Shown here piece by piece: positions 60,300 to 64,000 of a stretch of 64,000 nucleotides of DNA. The DNA comes from Paragyromitra xinjiangensis (Eukaryota; Ascomycota; Pezizomycetes; Pezizales; Discinaceae). The notes beneath the pieces were generated by a model. The model was not told the DNA's origin. It did no database searches and was given only the letters and a program-made list of their open reading frames with translations. Location: positions 744,001-808,000 of the forward strand of contig JBCAMK010000022.1 in the NCBI GenBank assembly GCA_038503065.1. The letters are read 5' to 3'. A program made the position numbers and the translations under genes. Numbering within the stretch: the first letter of the stretch is position 1; the number at the start of each line of letters is the position of its first letter.

Positions 60300-63277
60300 A
60301 TGCCGAGACTACGAGGACCCGTGTCCTACAAGTTTCGTATCTTTGCTCTAACGTTGGTCGCAGCTGTCTACATCCTATATGTCACATTACCTGATTTCGG
60401 AGACGGAGACTCAAGCTTCAACAAAATTTCATCCGGAAAGAATGGGTTCTTTTGGTTTGGTCATGGCAAAGCTACATGGCCACGGAATGCAGTGCAGTTT
60501 CAATTCAAGCACAATGGACGCGTTGCGGGAGATCAGAAGAAGGCGGAAGAGGTAAAGGCTGCTATGAAAAGGACCTTTTGGAAATACCGGCTGGGGGCTT
60601 GGGGCGCAGACGAGATTAAGCCAATATCAGGACATGGTCGGACCACAAGGTGAGTTGATTCTCTTTCTCTTCTTTTCATCTCCTTCTCGCAAGCTAGGCT
60701 ATGTAGAGCTTACAGCGTACGATGATGTAGGAATGGATGGGCGGCCACAATTGTAGACACATTGACAACTACAGCACTAATGGGTTTAGAGGAAGAATTT
60801 AAGTTGGTTAGCTTCTAACATGCTAATTTCGAAGACGGAGATGACTGGGAGCTAATTGCGCATAGGAATTGAATTTCACCATCGAAGGTATCGACTTCAA
60901 CGATGCTATAGACCTAGTCGACCCATTCGAGACAACTATCCGGTAAGTTGGATTAAAATTTTGCATCAAACCCCTTACTAACAATACAACAGCTATCTTG
61001 GTGCTTTAGTATCAACAATCGACCTAATAGATGCTGGTGTCCCTCCTAAAGGGTTGGTTTCAGAATCCGAGCGTCGTGCTGTGCTATCACAAGCAGTATT
61101 CTTAGCCAGCAAACTTGCTCCTGGTTTCGATTCTCCAACTGGAATGATATGGCCCAGGATTAATTTTACTACAAACCAAGGCTGTAGAGAACACTTAGAT
61201 CAAAGACCAATTCCAGGGTTTGCCCACGCAACGATTGGGCCAGCTAGGGCAGGGACCAATTGGCTAGAAAATAAGGTTCTCAGTAAGCTGACTGGGAATA
61301 TAAACTATGAGATAAATGCTACGAGAGCGTGGAGGTGAGTTTCTGGTTCTGGAATTGGTACTTCAAACTTTTATTGATATTTTGTGTACAGACCTTTAGT
61401 ATGGAACAAGTAAGTTGAAATTGGAAGATAAAGCCTCTGAAAGATTTGGTCCAACAAAGAATTAAAATGGCATTTTCGGTTTAGGTATGTTGAAGAGTGG
61501 CCCGGTTTGATCGAGTAAGTTTATCTGTGAACACCTGAGCGATGAATATATTTTTCTAATACATTCCTTAAAGCTCGCCCATTGACATCGTGACTGGCGC
61601 CCCTGTCGATCGGCATAGAAGCTGGGGAGCGGGCCATGATTCGTATGTGATTCCCCAAACCCATAGTTTCGGCCTAGCTATAGTATTATGGAACTGATAT
61701 CTAATTGGGGCAGCTATTATGAGGTTAGCTGATGACTTCACTTGTACTACCATATTTACTAACCCTCAAAAGTATCTTATCAAAGCTCATATATTAGCTC
61801 CCAATGACCCCAATTCGGGAAAGTACAGAGATCGATGGATACAAGCTGTCGAGTCTACTATGAAAAATCTTATGTCATGGTCAACTCCCGGTGAAGGGCG
61901 TGAAAAAGGCAAACTATTCATCGCTCAATGGAAAAACGGGTGGCTCTTGAATGAAATGGGACATCTAGCATGTTTCGCAGGTGGTAATTTCTTACTTGGG
62001 GGCAAGTATCTCGGTAGGGAAGATATAGTACAGTTTGGGCTTGATGTTGTCGATGCGTGCCATGCAACCTATGTAGGCAGTAGCACTCGGATTGGGCCCG
62101 AATATTTCTCTTGGATCCCTGCAGACACAGCCAATGCAACCTATGAGCCCCAACATGACGGTCAGCGTGAGCAATTGAAGAACTTAGGCTATTGGGTTAC
62201 AGACGCTCGATGGATGCTTCGTCCCGAGACTGTGGAATCATACTTCTATGCCTATAGGATCACAGGGAACAAGATATATCAAGATTGGGCATATGATGCG
62301 TTCAGGTAAGTTTCATGCTTCTTTATGGGCACACCTCGTTCCCCACGTGCAGAACTCTCGCCCTAACCAAGTGGTTTCAAGAGCGTTCGTCGAGGCTTCA
62401 AAATCAGAGTTTGGATATGCTGAAGTCCAAGATGTCACCCAACCCGCCGGGCAGGATAACGTCAACGACAAGGCGGAGAGTTTCTGGGGAGGTGAGCTAT
62501 CTAACCTTTCCGTCGAACACTCCATAGTGTCAAACCTGGCCAAAACGCTATTCTGCCCTGCCTCATAGAATCTACACGCTATGATTGATCGCTCTGCTGC
62601 ACTCTGCCGTTTTTTTTCCAATTCTTGCATGCACATAGCCGTTTATGCTGATTTTCTTCATCCCCTGGCCCTGGGATTGGATGCCCATGCTTGCAGCTGA
62701 GACATTGAAGTAAGCTACCTCACATTTTACCAACTGCCCTCTGCTGCCTGCTTGAAAATTTCCCGCAGCAGGAGTTTATTCAACATGTTTCCTTTTTTTC
62801 CCCTTCAGCCGTACAGCTGACAAGGCTGATCCTGATAATCGCGCACATTAGATATCTTTACTTAACGTTTACGAACGAGAATGTTGCGAGTCTCGACGAG
62901 TGGGTTTTCAGCACAGGTAAACGCCCTTAATTACCCTCCAATGATCTTATTTCAATCCCTTACACTTCCTTCATCATCTCCTCCCTTTTCTGTTTCCTAT
63001 TATTACTACTTTCTTCCCACCCTGCACAACCAATTTAGCACCACCGTAGAAGATCCCACCCATGTTAAACCCCTCCCCACCTTCACCATACTCACCTAAT
63101 GTCTCGTTTCTCGAAAGTGGGACTATTTTCCCGAAACCCTTCCACTTTCATTTCCCAGTCCGGCGCTTATCTAACCCAGTCACTTCTAATTCCGAGAAGC
63201 GCCCGGTTATTGACTACTATTAATGGCTAACAACAACTCGTAATTTAGAGGCACACCCATTCCAAATAATGCACTGA
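60300..63277 (+). CDS. Glycoside hydrolase family 47 alpha-1,2-mannosidase, type II membrane protein
   Basis: Class I mannosidase that trims Man9-type N-glycans in the ER/Golgi. My model has 13 exons: 60300-60649, 60731-60806, 60866-60942, 60993-61334, 61392-61409, 61485-61514, 61574-61642, 61714-61723, 61773-62305, 62382-62491, 62697-62709, 62852-62916 and 63249-63277, giving about 573 aa. An N-terminal signal anchor (IFALTLVAAVYILYV) is followed by the catalytic barrel: FETTIRYLGAL, FDSPTGMIWPRIN, GAGHDSYYEYLIK, HLACFAGG, LRPETVESYFYAYRITG and the terminal STEAHPF. Exons 5, 6, 8 and 11 are only 18, 30, 10 and 13 nt, but each restores conserved sequence in frame. The last exon lies beyond a 332-nt intron. 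The exact subfamily (ER versus Golgi) is open. Start chosen at MPRLRGP just before the anchor. Confidence 0.88.
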
Positions 63278-64000
63278 TTTGATATTGCCGACTTAGTAAG
63301 GTGCGAGCAACACGGTTAGGTAGGCAACCCACTGGACCTAGAGAAACTCGTGAAGAATATGTTTTCGAGCCCGATCTCACTTTATACCTAGACTAGGATC
63401 CCGGGACTTGAATAGACTATTATTAACCCATCGAATCAATGGGATTTAGTCACATCTGCCGCATTTATTCAACCTCTGAACGGGGGCCTTCCAAAGTATT
63501 CTTCCTCAGTGGACCTAAATTATGCGTGTTACGCGCACCCCTTTTTGTTTTTGTTTTTTTATTTGGGGGGTTTGCATTTTTTTATCGGACACTATCAAAC
63601 ACAGCTACATGTATCTGTATATTTCATCGAATAGTTTTGATCCTCTTTCTTTTACCCTCAGGCTCTGCGCACTCGAATCCGCACGAAATTCGAAATATAC
63701 TCTAGAGTACTTATTTAGACACTCTTATTTCCTTTATTAGTTTTCTATCTGTTTTCTATGTGTTTGTTTTATGTTGCCCAAAAAATTTTCATTTAGTACC
63801 CCAGTTATTTTAAAACAAAATGCCCAGGAAAGGCGATATAGAATAGATGCAATTCGAATTTCAATAACCTCTTATGTTTGTACCTAGCTTATCTATGAGC
63901 AGCAATCTGAAATCTGCGGAAAGTCGCGCCGAACCATCAAATGAGACACTTGACAGCGCCTTTCTCTCCGACTGTACGCACAACCCTTTGATCTTTCTTT
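63278..64000. other. Region downstream of GH47 to window end
   Basis: About 720 bp, AT-rich with T runs near 63541-63583 and an ACATGTAT motif. ORFs at 63439-63740 overlap and have no domain. No gene supported. Confidence 0.5.

Overview
This window is nuclear DNA of a filamentous ascomycete. The protein-coding genes carry short introns (mostly 45-120 nt, GT-AG, often with a CTAAC/CTGAC-like branch site). The proteins resemble Pezizomycotina families: a WOPR (Gti1/Pac2) regulator, NUR1, URB2, a secreted tyrosinase and NudC. Wide AT-rich intergenic stretches with small inverted-repeat elements, and frequent ACATGTA motifs, suggest a moderately repeat-bearing genome such as a Pezizomycete (truffle or morel relative). 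That placement is inference; kingdom and subphylum are much more secure. I found no prokaryotic features, CRISPR arrays, rRNA or convincing tRNA genes.

Layout from left to right: the 3' part of the importin MTR10 (+, cut by the window edge); the ribosome-biogenesis factor URB2 (-); the AAA+ ATPase RVB2 (-); the splicing factors CWC22 (-) and PRP31 (-); a PHD-SET protein of the SET3 type (-); acireductone dioxygenase ADI1 (-); an aldo-keto reductase (+); cardiolipin synthase CRD1 (-); a WOPR transcription factor (-) followed by 4.9 kb without a recognised gene; nuclear rim protein NUR1 (+) converging on the HIT hydrolase HNT2 (-); the nucleotide-excision-repair protein RAD4 (-), divergent from a NudC-like CS-domain protein (+); a secreted tyrosinase (+); the structure-specific nuclease subunit MUS81 (+); a Pro/Ser-rich hypothetical ORF (-); and a GH47 alpha-mannosidase (+) split into 13 exons.

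The gene content is mostly housekeeping: RNA processing (URB2, CWC22, PRP31), chromatin (RVB2, SET3), nuclear transport and periphery (MTR10, NUR1), DNA repair (RAD4, MUS81), methionine salvage (ADI1), mitochondrial lipid (CRD1) and protein glycosylation (GH47). There is no biosynthetic cluster or defence island, and I found no evidence for a novel multi-gene system. The more unusual material is structural: several tiny coding exons (down to 6 and 10 nt), recurrent GTTNGT-type splice donors, four families of small inverted-repeat (MITE-like) elements, and paired ACGCGT boxes in front of MUS81. Exon boundaries below were read by hand, by joining splice sites that keep frame and restore family-typical protein sequence; none was checked against transcripts.
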